Shown here piece by piece: positions 55,633 through 64,000 of a stretch of 64,000 nucleotides of DNA; positions within the stretch are counted from its first letter, which is position 1; every line of letters starts with the position of its first letter. This stretch comes from JAGTVG01 sp942491935 (GTDB lineage Bacteria > Bacteroidota > Bacteroidia > Cytophagales > Cyclobacteriaceae): NCBI GenBank assembly GCA_942491935.1, contig CALOCZ010000005.1, forward strand, positions 18,746 to 82,745, given 5' to 3'. The notes under the pieces are model-generated. The model made no database searches and was not told the origin of the DNA. It was given only the letters and a program-made list of their open reading frames with translations. The position numbers were made by a program, and so were the translations under genes.

Positions 55633-58025
55633 TTAAAAACCTATTTCATTCCTCCCTGCATTAAGATTGGTCTTGTCATCCGCCCAGTAAAGAGTACCTT
55701 TCAATCCTTCTGGCAGTTCGATATCTCCCCTTATCCCTTTACCCTGCTTTATCAGGTTCATGCTGATGATGCCCTGAGGGTGTGCTATCTTGACTTTAAT
55801 TGTGTTAAGATGTCCGAACTTTGGATCAATCCGAACGGTGCTAAAACCCGGAGTTTCTGGCCGGATACCGGCAACGCTTGATAAAAAATGGTACAGTGGA
55901 CTTGCACTCCATGCGTGGCAGTCTGATCTGTCAGCATAATCTCCTTCTGCGAATGTAGTCAGCCCGTCTTCCAGCATATCTTCCCAGGTCTGTAACAAGG
56001 CCAGATACTGATCGGCCATCCCTGTCTTATATAAAGCTTCGAACAAGTAAAACTTATAATAAATAGTTGTTTGAATCAATTCAGGATTGTTTAAGATCTC
56101 AATCATTAGATTTTTTTGCTGTTTTTCAGGAACACAGTCCGTGAGGATACCGAATATATTGGTATGTTGGGAGAATACATTTCTTTCCGGTGTGTCAGCC
56201 ATCAAGCCAGAGGATTCTACCCAGCATTGTTCATAAACAGATGACTTGATTTCATTCGACATTTTCTTATACTTTTCGGCTTCCGTATCATAATCAAAAT
56301 AAGCATAAAGATCGCTAGCCCGATCCAAAGCATAAGCATAATTCAGTGTAATCAATGCCGAATTTCCATTGTCCACACCAGCGGGAGCTCCAACCAGGAA
56401 ACCATCTGTCCAATCTGAAAAGTTAAACCATTCCAATCCACCGAGCATTCCATTATTATCCATCCGCCTTTCAAACCATCCAAGTACTGCGTGTATACCT
56501 GGCAGGCATGATTTAATAAAATCATCATCCTTTCTGTGCATATAATAATCATGGACCATAGCGATCCAGTATAAAGAGAAGGCTGGAATGATCTGATTTA
56601 TATAGGATGGTCCCCGGGACAGTGTCAATCCTTCCGGAATCCTGGAATGATCCGCCAATTTTATAGCATTTCGCATTAGACGGTCATCTCCTGAAACATA
56701 TAAAGAGATCAGTGATTGTATCCTGGTGTCACCTATATACTGCAGTTGTTCCCAATAAGGGCAGTCCATATAGGTTTCCCCGGCACATAATCTTGCTGTA
56801 CGCCATCCTACATCCCAGATCTGTGAGATTTCAGGATCATCAGATTCAAAGGCTCCAATTTGTTTAAATGGGTAGGTCGTATAAATGCAATAGAGATCAT
56901 TTATTTTCAATGGCTCATCTTTGGTTTCAATCTCGAGCTGTACATATCGGTATGTCCTCAGCCAGGTGGTCATAATTACCCTTTCATGGCCTCCGTCGGG
57001 CATAATTATATCTGAATATCCCATTATTTCTTTTCCTTCTATATCATTCCGGTTCCCTTTACTTCCATCCTTCCCATACATTGCTTCTGAATAGATCACT
57101 TTTATTTTACTATCCTTCCCTTGAGATATATTAAACAAGGGATAACCAAAGGTAAGGTATGTCTGATCAAGTAATATAGTTGCATTTGTTCCAGGTGGAA
57201 TGACCAGAGGTTCATCCCCTAGTTTAAAGTTAGCGTCAATCTCAATACCCTTTACCCTAGAAATTCGAGGTATGCGTTCAATTCTCTCTTCCATTAAGGG
57301 AATCTCCCTTGGGACCAACATCCATGGGGTGCCATGCATATACCCACGTCCAACCCCTTTCTGAATAATCTGCGGAGTTACCCATTTCTCTGTATTAAAG
57401 CCTTTCTGTTTCCATCCCCATGGGTGATATACAAATATAATGCTGTCACAGGGACCAGCAACATAATATTTTCCTGCGGTCATATCGGATGTTACAGGCC
57501 TGACATTATAAGAAAGATCTTTGATCACTTTCCAGTTGCCTGTACCCGTATTAATTATTTCTCCCATCTTTTCAGATTGCAGAATAAAAGCCGTTTGATG
57601 TGAAAACTGCGCTACCGGGCGATGTTCTCCAAAATTTATTACTTCTGCTGAAATGATGTTTTCACCTTGGCGCAAATATGAAGAAATATCCAGAGTTTCG
57701 TAACGCCAGTACATGAAGCTGCCTCTTGCCGGACCGGCATTCACATAAGTACCATTTATATATAACCGGTAGCGGTTATCGGCTGAAACATATATGGTGA
57801 AACTATCCGGGATAGTTTTTAGGTTAAAAGTATTCCTGAACAAAAAACTCCGTAATCACTAAGAGATTCATTTACAGGTGATATCCAGGAGGCGATCCAG
57901 GAATGCCTTTCATGTTCCCAACTCAGGTTCTGTGTATAAGGAAGTTCCTGTGCTTTAATAATCGTTCCTACGAATAGAAATATTAATACACTGAAAGCGA
58001 TAAAGTTTAAAAAATAGTTTCTCAT
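55633..58025 (-). CDS. GH78 alpha-L-rhamnosidase-like protein, one frameshift
   Basis: Two frames join into one ~800-residue exported protein. The start at 58025 gives a signal peptide (ending IIKAQ) and WIASWISPVNE. The shift lies in a six-T run near 57842; a seventh T restores LFRNTFNL. The N-terminal beta domains (FTIYVSADNRYRLYINGTYVN, in part) precede the (alpha/alpha)6 barrel, where DCPYWEQLQYIGDTRIQ is the active-site entrance of GH78 and the acidic residues ahead of it belong to the catalytic set. WFNFSDWTDGF and a C-terminal beta domain follow. It would release alpha-L-rhamnose from a polysaccharide or glycoside. The deacetylase gene lies just upstream on the same strand. Confidence 0.88.
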
Positions 58026-58048
58026 TGTGCTTAAAATAAATTTGATCC

Positions 58049-58822
58049 TTATTTAATTCTGCGGAAGGAATATCCTTTTTTCTGCAGATAATTGATCAGT
58101 TGATCTAATTTGTTATAAAATTTGTCGGTTCTTCTTGGATCTGTGCCAATATGAGATAAGAAGATAAATCCATTCATCCCATGATTTTCTTCATAATTTA
58201 TGATTTTCTTATAGATTGCATCTGAGGAAATGTAGGACTTCCCCAATTCCGGATAGGTCCAGTCCTGGTTTGAAGAGGTGCCCCCCGAGAAATTAAAAAG
58301 GGTAAGTCCTAATTGATTTGTCCATTTCGATATTTGAAGGTTATACCATTCATAGGGCGGCATGAAATACAATGCCTCTTCTTTTGATATCCCGAATTTT
58401 TTCATTTCAGTGTAATTGTCTAAAACGTCCTTGTTGAAGACCTCTTGAGTTACCAGTAGGGAATCTCTTTTTTCCCATGTACAGTATAATAGATGTCTAT
58501 CAGAATGCGCTCCCAGGTAATGCCCTTCGCTCTTTAGTGTTTTTATTAAATCACTGAATTCCGGAGCCCTGTAAAAATCGCCTGTGAAAAAGAAAGAGGC
58601 TTTGATATCATATTTTGATAAAGTTTCACGAACAACTGAAAAACCATCAGCAAACTCATGGGCAGTAAATACAAGATAAATCACTTTTTCCGTAGTATCC
58701 ATTTTGACGATGGCGCCATGGTCGTCAACAATAAAGGCAGGGGTTGAACCACGTTTCTCATCACATCCCAGGGAGAATATTATAAAAACATAAAAAAATA
58801 TTATTGTAAAAAAGGGTTTCAT
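58049..58822 (-). CDS. polysaccharide-deacetylase-like (NodB/CE4) lipoprotein, atypical metal site
   Basis: I place the start at the Met at 58822, which begins a lipoprotein signal (ending FSLGC). NodB features are KASFFFTGDFYRAPEF, YLGAHSDRH with the H-x3-H metal pair, and MPPYEWYN. The first motif, normally TFDDG with two Asp, here reads VFTAHEFADG: the catalytic base and metal Asp are replaced or displaced. The protein may deacetylate a sugar by a changed mechanism or be non-catalytic. It ends 23 bp before the rhamnosidase start on the same strand. Confidence 0.8.
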   Translation of the reverse strand: MKPFFTIIFFYVFIIFSLGCDEKRGSTPAFIVDDHGAIVKMDTTEKVIYLVFTAHEFADGFSVVRETLSKYDIKASFFFTGDFYRAPEFSDLIKTLKSEGHYLGAHSDRHLLYCTWEKRDSLLVTQEVFNKDVLDNYTEMKKFGISKEEALYFMPPYEWYNLQISKWTNQLGLTLFNFSGGTSSNQDWTYPELGKSYISSDAIYKKIINYEENHGMNGFIFLSHIGTDPRRTDKFYNKLDQLINYLQKKGYSFRRIK

Positions 58823-58942
58823 TCTTCTGAATATAAATATTTTTTTAAAAATTCTCATTCAGATTTCAAGAATACAAGCTTAAAAAATAATTTCTTGAAA
58901 TGATTTTCTAAATTTAGTGCAAAATAAAACAAGACATTCTCA

Positions 58943-60097
58943 ATGTATAATAAAAAGTTAGTATTCTCTGCAGCTTGTGTTGACATCCTGGTATTTGGAA
59001 TCGGTGTGATCAGTCTGGGTTCCATTTTACCCTATCTTACAGATAAGTTTGCACTGGATGATCTGGCAAAAGGGACCTTGGCCTCATTGCTACCTTTAGG
59101 GATATTGATAGGATCCCTCGTATTCGGTCCGGTGGTTGATAAATATTCCTATAAGAATCTCTTAAGCATTTCGATATTTCTGAACATTCTTGGGCTGGAG
59201 TTAATTGCCTGGGCGAACTCTTTTTTCCTACTGGGCCTGGCCTTTTTCCTGATTGGTTGGGGAGGGGGCATGATCAACGGGGCTACAAGTGCCCTTGTTT
59301 CCGATATCAGCGAAGATCATGGCGAGAATAAGGGCGCTAACTTAAGCTTATTTGGAGTATTTTTTGGCCTGGGTGCCTTAGGGATGCCTGTAATCATCAG
59401 CTTTCTTTCTGAAAGATATGAAACCGGATACATTGTTGCCGCGATTGGTATTGCTATGCTGGCCCCACTTTTCCTCAATTTGATGTTAACTTTCCCAAAG
59501 CCAAAACAGGCCCAGTCAATTGCATTAAAACAATTTTTCCTCTTGGCGAAAAATAAGATATTACTTCTATTTGGCTTTGTTCTCTTTTTCCAGTCGGCCT
59601 TAGAAGGTTTAACCAATAACTGGACTACATCTTATTTGATTGAAGTGATTCAAGTAGACGGGCAAAAAGCTTTATTGACGCTGACCATTTATGTGGGGAT
59701 CTTCACAGTCGGGCGATTAGTTGTAGGGCTTTTACTAAAGGTTATGTCATCAAAAACTGTTTTGGTTGCGGCTGTGGTACTTGCTTTAACTGGCGGTATT
59801 ATTTCAATAATTGCCGGAAGTATAGGTCTCTATACAGTTGGTCTATTATGTACAGGATTCGGTCTCTCCGCCGGATTCCCAATCGTTCTTGGCATGGTAG
59901 GTGACCGTTTCCCATCCTGGACCGGTACAGCATTCGGTGTCGTGTTCTCTATAGCCTTAATAGGGAATATTGTTATCAATTACATGACTGGTGTTGCTGC
60001 TGAAGTATGGACCATTGTAACTTTCCCTATAGTGTACGTAATATCCGCTTCCTTAATGTTGTTATTGGTCTTTATTACATTGCGAAGCACAAAATAA
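58943..60097 (+). CDS. MFS transporter
   Basis: A 384-residue carrier with twelve helices. The motif-A loop between helices 2 and 3 reads GPVVDKYSYKNLLSIS. The central loop is short (PKPKQAQSIALKQF). GWGGGMINGATSALVSD and FFQSALEGLTNNWTTSYL resemble the FucP/sugar-type group, so a sugar released by the rhamnosidase or another glycosidase could be the cargo. Direction is divergent from the deacetylase gene. Confidence 0.9.
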   Translation: MYNKKLVFSAACVDILVFGIGVISLGSILPYLTDKFALDDLAKGTLASLLPLGILIGSLVFGPVVDKYSYKNLLSISIFLNILGLELIAWANSFFLLGLAFFLIGWGGGMINGATSALVSDISEDHGENKGANLSLFGVFFGLGALGMPVIISFLSERYETGYIVAAIGIAMLAPLFLNLMLTFPKPKQAQSIALKQFFLLAKNKILLLFGFVLFFQSALEGLTNNWTTSYLIEVIQVDGQKALLTLTIYVGIFTVGRLVVGLLLKVMSSKTVLVAAVVLALTGGIISIIAGSIGLYTVGLLCTGFGLSAGFPIVLGMVGDRFPSWTGTAFGVVFSIALIGNIVINYMTGVAAEVWTIVTFPIVYVISASLMLLLVFITLRSTK

Positions 60098-60144
60098 TTT
60101 TATTGGATAAAAAGATTAGCGCATAATAATTAAATTCCAGAATC

Positions 60145-60741
60145 ATGTCGAAAACACTTAGATCAGTTTGTAAAACCGTGTTCCTCCTCGTTTGCTTTGG
60201 TTTTACTACATTTTCAGTCTATGCTCAGAAAATTCTAATCACTTATTACAGTGAGTCAGGGCACACATCACTCATGGCAAAATCAGTAGCTGAGGGAGCC
60301 CAAAAAATTTCAGGTGCTGAAGTCCGGTTATTGACGATAGACAAAACTTCTGCAAATGACTTGATATGGGCTGATGCCATCATTGTCGGAAGTCCGGTAC
60401 ATAGCGCCAATATTGCAGCAGCTGTACAGGAATTCATCAGAACCTGGCCTTTTGATGGACAGGAGCTTAAGGATAAGATAGGGGCAGTCTTTGTTACTGG
60501 GGGAGGGATATCCGCCGGAGAAGAATTAGCCCAGATGAACCTGATCCATACCCTGATGGTATTCAATATGATCATCATAGGTGGACCTTCCTGGGATCAG
60601 CCATTCGGAGCTTCAGCTGTGACTGGAGAGGATCCATTTGGATCTGAATCTGAGGAAGTAGAAATCGATCCGCATTTCTTACAAAAGGGCTTCGCCCTGG
60701 GTAAAAGAGTCGCCGAAATTGCATTCAATTTTACAAAGTAA
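60145..60741 (+). CDS. exported flavodoxin (WrbA/NQO-like)
   Basis: A 198-residue protein. A Sec signal peptide (about 1-27, FGFTTFSVYAQ) precedes a flavodoxin fold. The FMN phosphate loop is TYYSESGHTSLMA. SPVHSANIAAAVQEF, VFVTGGGISAGEEL and IIIGGPSWDQPFG follow, in the order of the NAD(P)H:quinone-oxidoreductase flavodoxins. Flavodoxins are normally cytoplasmic, so export is odd: FMN would have to be supplied in the periplasm. It is 47 bp after the MFS gene. Confidence 0.85.
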   Translation: MSKTLRSVCKTVFLLVCFGFTTFSVYAQKILITYYSESGHTSLMAKSVAEGAQKISGAEVRLLTIDKTSANDLIWADAIIVGSPVHSANIAAAVQEFIRTWPFDGQELKDKIGAVFVTGGGISAGEELAQMNLIHTLMVFNMIIIGGPSWDQPFGASAVTGEDPFGSESEEVEIDPHFLQKGFALGKRVAEIAFNFTK

Positions 60742-60852
60742 CTTTATAGTAGGATAGGGTCAATCATTAGGGGAAAAGCGGACTATTCCTGGGAATGATG
60801 TTTTATGTGAATGCTTACCTTATCGCAGATATTTTATAAAGATTCATGTCCT

Positions 60853-61591
60853 TTATCCTATATGAAAAAATTCATGGACTTCCTTATTATTGCTTTCGAG
60901 CGCTTTCTTTAGTTCACCCTTAAAAATAATTTTACCCTTATCAATAAATACAATCCTGTCGGCTATTCTTAAAATGCTGGATACTTCATGGGTAATAATT
61001 ACTATTGACATGCCCAACTGTTCCCTTAGATTTAGTATCAGTTTATCTAAAGAAGCCAGAGATATCGGATCAAGACCGGCACCTGGTTTCGTCGCAAAAC
61101 AGGAGTTTGGGATCCATTACCATCGCCCTGGCTAATGCCGCTCTTTTTAACATCCCTCCACTTAATTGGGAAGGATATAAATCATAAACATCCACCAGGT
61201 TTACCATTTGGAGCTTCGTCAATACAATCCGTTTTATGATTTCCCCGCTGATTTTAGTATGTTGTTCAAGGGGTAGCGAGACATTTTCACCTACGGTCAA
61301 TGAGTTCAATAATCCCCCATTCTGGTAAAATACCCCCATCTGAAGGTATAGTTGTTTTTGCTCCGTTTCATTAAGTTCAGCAATGTTTCTATTAAGAACT
61401 GATACAAAACCCTCCTGAATATCGTACAGGCCTAATAAATGTTTCAAAATGGTAGTCTTCCCGGAACCGCTTTCTCCCAATATCACTGTGACTTCGCCCT
61501 CGTAAGCATTAAAGGCTACATCCTTTAAAACACTTCGGTTACCAAATGTTGCAGATAGTCCATTTACTTCAACAATTCTTTTTTGATCCAT
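60853..61591 (-). CDS. ABC transporter ATPase (Mla/Ttg2A-like), one frameshift
   Basis: Two frames join near 61085 into a complete ~245-residue ATPase. Walker A is GESGSGKTT, the Q-loop has VFYQNGGLL, the signature is LSGGM, and Walker B is LLFCDE. At the next codon there is one A too many. Removing it restores EPGAGLDPISLASLDKL and ITHEVSSILRIADRIVFIDKG. The MlaF-like family energises lipid transport between membranes. It ends the cassette behind the permease (8 bp gap). Confidence 0.9.
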
Positions 61592-61599
61592 ATCTGTAT

Positions 61600-62730
61600 T
61601 CAGTAAAATATTATACCTATGATACTATCCGCAATTATGACAATAGATATGGCTATCACTACAGCCTGGGTTGTAACTTTCCCTACTCCTTCAGCGCCCT
61701 CTTTTACACTTAAACCAAAAAAGCTCCCAGTAAGAACAATCAGAATGGCAAAGGTCACACTTTTTAATATCCCAATCATAATATCCCTGTTGTACAAAGA
61801 TTCTTCCATCCTGTTGATGAATACCGTGGGGCCAATATCCAAATATAGATATGCAATTAGCATTCCTCCAAGTATGCCCATAACGTTGGCCAATATAGTT
61901 AGAAAGGGCATGGTGACCACACTGGCTTGCATTTTTGGTACAATCGTAAAACGGATAGGATTTAAGGCCATTGTTTTAATGGCGTCTAATTCAGAGGTTA
62001 CTTTCATAGTTGCGATTTCCGCTGCAATAGCGGACCCGCTTCTGCCTGCCACCAGAATGGCAGTAATTAACGGCCCCATTTCACGCATCATTGAAATGAC
62101 GATCAAATCGACTATATAAATATTCGCGCCAAAATTTCTTAGCTGGGCGGCCGATTGCAATGCGATTACCAAGCCTATAATAAAGGACAACATACATACG
62201 ATGTACACCGCATTTACGCCAATAAGTACGGCCTGATTGTAAAATTCTCCCTTTCTTTGTGCCTGCGGCTTGAAAATATCAGTGACGGACCAAAATATGA
62301 CATCTCCAGCTAGTTTAAAATAGGTCGCCAAATATTTTTGAAGAAAATTTAAGAAGGAATCTCCTATGAACTCAAAATAAGATGCCTTCTGTTTCTTTTC
62401 GGGGGAATCAACTTCTGATAAAGAGAATAGATCGAGTTTCTTACGTATCGAAGCGTTTCCCCCAATAATGGTGACTTTCTTTTTGCTTTTATTTAAATTA
62501 TCCTTCAACTGAAACAAAGCTGCTACGCCAGCACTATCGATCTTTTTAAGATCATTCAGGTCAATTTTAATAGTTGGATCAGGGATTTTTTTTATTTGTC
62601 GGTTTACGGTTGGTATCCATTGATCTAAATCAGCTAATAAAAGTGAATTTTTCAGATATAGTGTGCTTTTTTCAACGGTGAAGTTGCTGTTATTTTCATC
62701 ATGGACATTATTGTTTTTTGGTCTTCTCAT
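61600..62730 (-). CDS. STAS-MlaE fusion permease
   Basis: A 376-residue protein. Residues ~15-100 are a STAS domain (IKIDLNDLKKIDSAGVAALFQL), like MlaB, fused to the permease. Residues ~130-376 are the MlaE membrane domain (IGLVIALQSAAQLRNFGA, EMGPLITAILVAGRSGSAIAAEI, TMKVTSELDAIKTM, VTTQAVVIAISIVIIADSI). Together with the ATPase it would move phospholipids or another lipid. It is the middle gene of the cassette. Confidence 0.92.
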   Translation of the reverse strand: MRRPKNNNVHDENNSNFTVEKSTLYLKNSLLLADLDQWIPTVNRQIKKIPDPTIKIDLNDLKKIDSAGVAALFQLKDNLNKSKKKVTIIGGNASIRKKLDLFSLSEVDSPEKKQKASYFEFIGDSFLNFLQKYLATYFKLAGDVIFWSVTDIFKPQAQRKGEFYNQAVLIGVNAVYIVCMLSFIIGLVIALQSAAQLRNFGANIYIVDLIVISMMREMGPLITAILVAGRSGSAIAAEIATMKVTSELDAIKTMALNPIRFTIVPKMQASVVTMPFLTILANVMGILGGMLIAYLYLDIGPTVFINRMEESLYNRDIMIGILKSVTFAILIVLTGSFFGLSVKEGAEGVGKVTTQAVVIAISIVIIADSIIGIIFY

Positions 62731-62763
62731 TCATTCAGCTCACTAAAATTCATATGCGGGAAA

Positions 62764-63240
62764 TCAAGGCAACTCATTTATGTTTGATCGGATTTTCTCA
62801 GATAAATTTTCCAATTCCTGGTAAAAAATCTCTCCTATACTTGTAGCAAATAAGTTTAGATCATTGTTTGCCAGGGCCATATACCGGTCGGCTCTATGGC
62901 TAATTATATTGCGATCATTTTTTGTGTCTTTAAGGCGGAATTCAAGATTCAGATGTGCCGTAAAGATATCTTTATCCTGGACTACCTCCATATGATAAAC
63001 TGTAGTTTCAAGTATTAATTCGGGCTGAATCCTCCAGAATCGATCAGATACATTATTAAAGATTGGCACATGAATAAAATAGTCCAGTATCAGCCTGGAA
63101 AAGGATGTCGAAGGTCGTATAGCCCAATGATGATGTGAATAATAGGTCAGGGCTCTCGAGCTGCTTCTATTGGCGATCTGCGTTGTTGCGTAGGCAGGAT
63201 TAACATCTACAGCGGCAATCTCACAATTTTGACCGGATAA
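62764..63240 (-). CDS. ABC-type auxiliary lipoprotein (PqiC/YmbA-like), truncated by the contig join
   Basis: The C-terminal ~155 residues of an auxiliary component: VDVNPAYATTQIANRSSSRALTYY (in part), HHHWAIRPSTSFSRLILDYF, then a beta-rich part (ELILETTVYHMEVVQDKDIF) and a closing helix. The pattern of an RSS...YYxHxxW block is typical for the lipoprotein subunit of MCE/Mla-type transporters. The 5' part, including any lipobox, and probably an MCE-domain gene before it were lost at the join near 63240. The permease gene follows 33 bp downstream. Confidence 0.75.
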   Translation of the reverse strand, partial: LSGQNCEIAAVDVNPAYATTQIANRSSSRALTYYSHHHWAIRPSTSFSRLILDYFIHVPIFNNVSDRFWRIQPELILETTVYHMEVVQDKDIFTAHLNLEFRLKDTKNDRNIISHRADRYMALANNDLNLFATSIGEIFYQELENLSEKIRSNINELP

Positions 63241-63993
63241 GGTGTGTGAGGCCCTGTTGGGCACGCAGGTGCAGGAAATACTCGACATTGCCCGATGGCC
63301 CTGGAGCGGGCTAGCCGTCACATCGACAGCATGCCACTGCAACGCCGCCGCCTTGCGGGCGACCGTGCACACGGCATCGATGCGCAACTCTGGATCGGAT
63401 ACGACGCCGCCGGCGCCCACCCGATCCTTGCCCACCTCGAACTGCGGTTTCACCATCGGAACGATATCGGCGTCGGCATCCGCACAGGCCGTCAGCGCCG
63501 GAAGGACAGTGGCCAGCGAGATGAAGGACAAGTCGGCGACGACCAGCTGAACCGGCCCGCCGATCGCCTCGGGAGTCAACTCCCGCACATTCGTGCGCTC
63601 CAACACGTGCACCCGCTCATCGGACTGCAGCGGCCAGGCCAGTTGCCCGTAGCCCACATCGGCGGCCACCACCTCGGCGGCGCCGCGGTCGAGCAGCACC
63701 TCGGTGAAGCCCCCGGTCGAGGCCCCGGCATCGAGGCAACGCCGGCCCTCGACGGCGACGTCGAACGCGTCGAGCGCACCGATCAGCTTGTGTGCGCCGC
63801 GAGAGACCCAGCTCCGTTCCGCTGTGGCGATCACGGTGATGTTGGTGTCCGGGGCAACCGCGGTGGCCGGTTTGGCCGCAGGCATACCGTCGATCCGGAC
63901 GCGCCCGGCCTCGATCATCTCGGCCGCCTGCTGGCGGGACCGGGCCAGACCCCGCCGCACCAGCTCGGCATCAACGCGAGCGCGCCGCGCCAC
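63241..63993 (-). CDS. tlyA: TlyA rRNA 2'-O-methyltransferase, foreign actinobacterial fragment
   Basis: GC-rich sequence whose minus strand encodes a close TlyA of the mycobacterial kind. The GTG at 63991-63993 starts ARRARVDAELVRRGLARSRQ, an S4-like RNA-binding domain. RRCLDAGASTGGFTEVLLDR, VVAADVGYGQLAW, VADLSFISLATVLPAL and VPMVKPQFEVG are the FtsJ-type methyltransferase motifs. A shift near 63290 (a C missing in GGGCCC) precedes the region matching GNVEYFLHLRAQQGLTHT. The last ~20 codons are lost at the join. TlyA methylates 16S and 23S rRNA. This does not belong to the Bacteroidota genome. Confidence 0.92.
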
Positions 63994-64000
63994 CGACGCT

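Noticed and set aside
63241..63993. TlyA as a horizontally acquired gene
   Set aside because: The join truncates both partners and changes composition abruptly at the contig edge; an assembly chimera is the simpler explanation.
1..64000. tRNA, rRNA, CRISPR arrays, phage genes, transposases
   Set aside because: I looked through the intergenic stretches and found no cloverleaf-like sequence, repeat-spacer array or recombinase motif.

Overview
This window is a fragment of a Bacteroidota chromosome, probably a metagenomic contig from a Cytophagia- or Marinilabiliales-like lineage. The support is AT-rich intergenic DNA, starts without Shine-Dalgarno sequences, three promoters with the Bacteroidota -7 element TAnnTTTG, Sec lipoproteins, LytTR/LytS-type two-component genes, DUF4625 and PQQ-propeller proteins, and GH16/GH78-type enzymes. 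There are no rRNA or tRNA genes, CRISPR arrays, transposases or phage genes that I can recognise. The last ~760 bases (63241-64000) are not from this genome: they encode a GC-rich actinobacterial TlyA, so the contig is chimeric there.

Layout. 1-10 kb (+ strand): a hydrolase tail, an NTF2-like protein, a frameshifted carboxylesterase, and three PQQ-type beta-propeller proteins, two of which flank a molybdenum hydroxylase pair (iorA-like intact, iorB-like badly broken). Near 3743 a propeller gene and an AraC regulator are both cut and joined tail to tail. 10-17.6 kb: a LytTR regulator and sensor kinase, CotH and Spy-like genes, a hydrolase/HxlR divergent pair, and a DUF4625 lipoprotein convergent with a Fur-family regulator; these last two share an operator-like palindrome. 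17.9-25.7 kb (- strand): a sugar-acid cluster (SDR, PPi-type phosphofructokinase, HAD, LarA-like nickel racemase/epimerase, 6-phosphogluconate dehydrogenase, LacI regulator, second HAD) with a promoter and a candidate operator in front. 25.8-39.5 kb: a Bax-like glucosaminidase, a VOC protein, an amidase bracketed by two decayed mnmE 3' ends, an esterase, GH16, a large glycosidase-like protein, a metallophosphatase/beta-barrel fusion and an FG-GAP lipoprotein. 39.7-49.3 kb: a GNAT-nitrilase fusion, a UroD-like protein with a sodium symporter, a SEC-C protein with a three-fold His/Trp repeat, a class III cyclase-TPR protein and small unknowns. 49.6-63.2 kb: PEP carboxylase, Hsp20, MscS, FKBP, GH78, an unusual deacetylase, an MFS carrier, an exported flavodoxin and an Mla-like lipid ABC cassette.

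How the genes work together. The most coherent system is the 17.9-25.7 kb cluster. The SDR would interconvert fructuronate and mannonate, and the LarA homologue would epimerise C2 of an aldonate (mannonate/gluconate). 6-phosphogluconate dehydrogenase would then feed ribulose-5-phosphate, with an atypical PPi-PFK-like kinase and two HAD phosphatases in the set and a LacI repressor in control. The route is inference; the gene set and the LarA active-site spacing are seen in the sequence. The Fur-family/DUF4625 pair looks like a small metal (probably zinc) regulon.

Data quality. At least a dozen otherwise intact genes are split by single-base shifts, mostly in short homopolymers. I read most of these as sequencing errors rather than true pseudogenes. 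The error density peaks at 6.9-8.5 kb.
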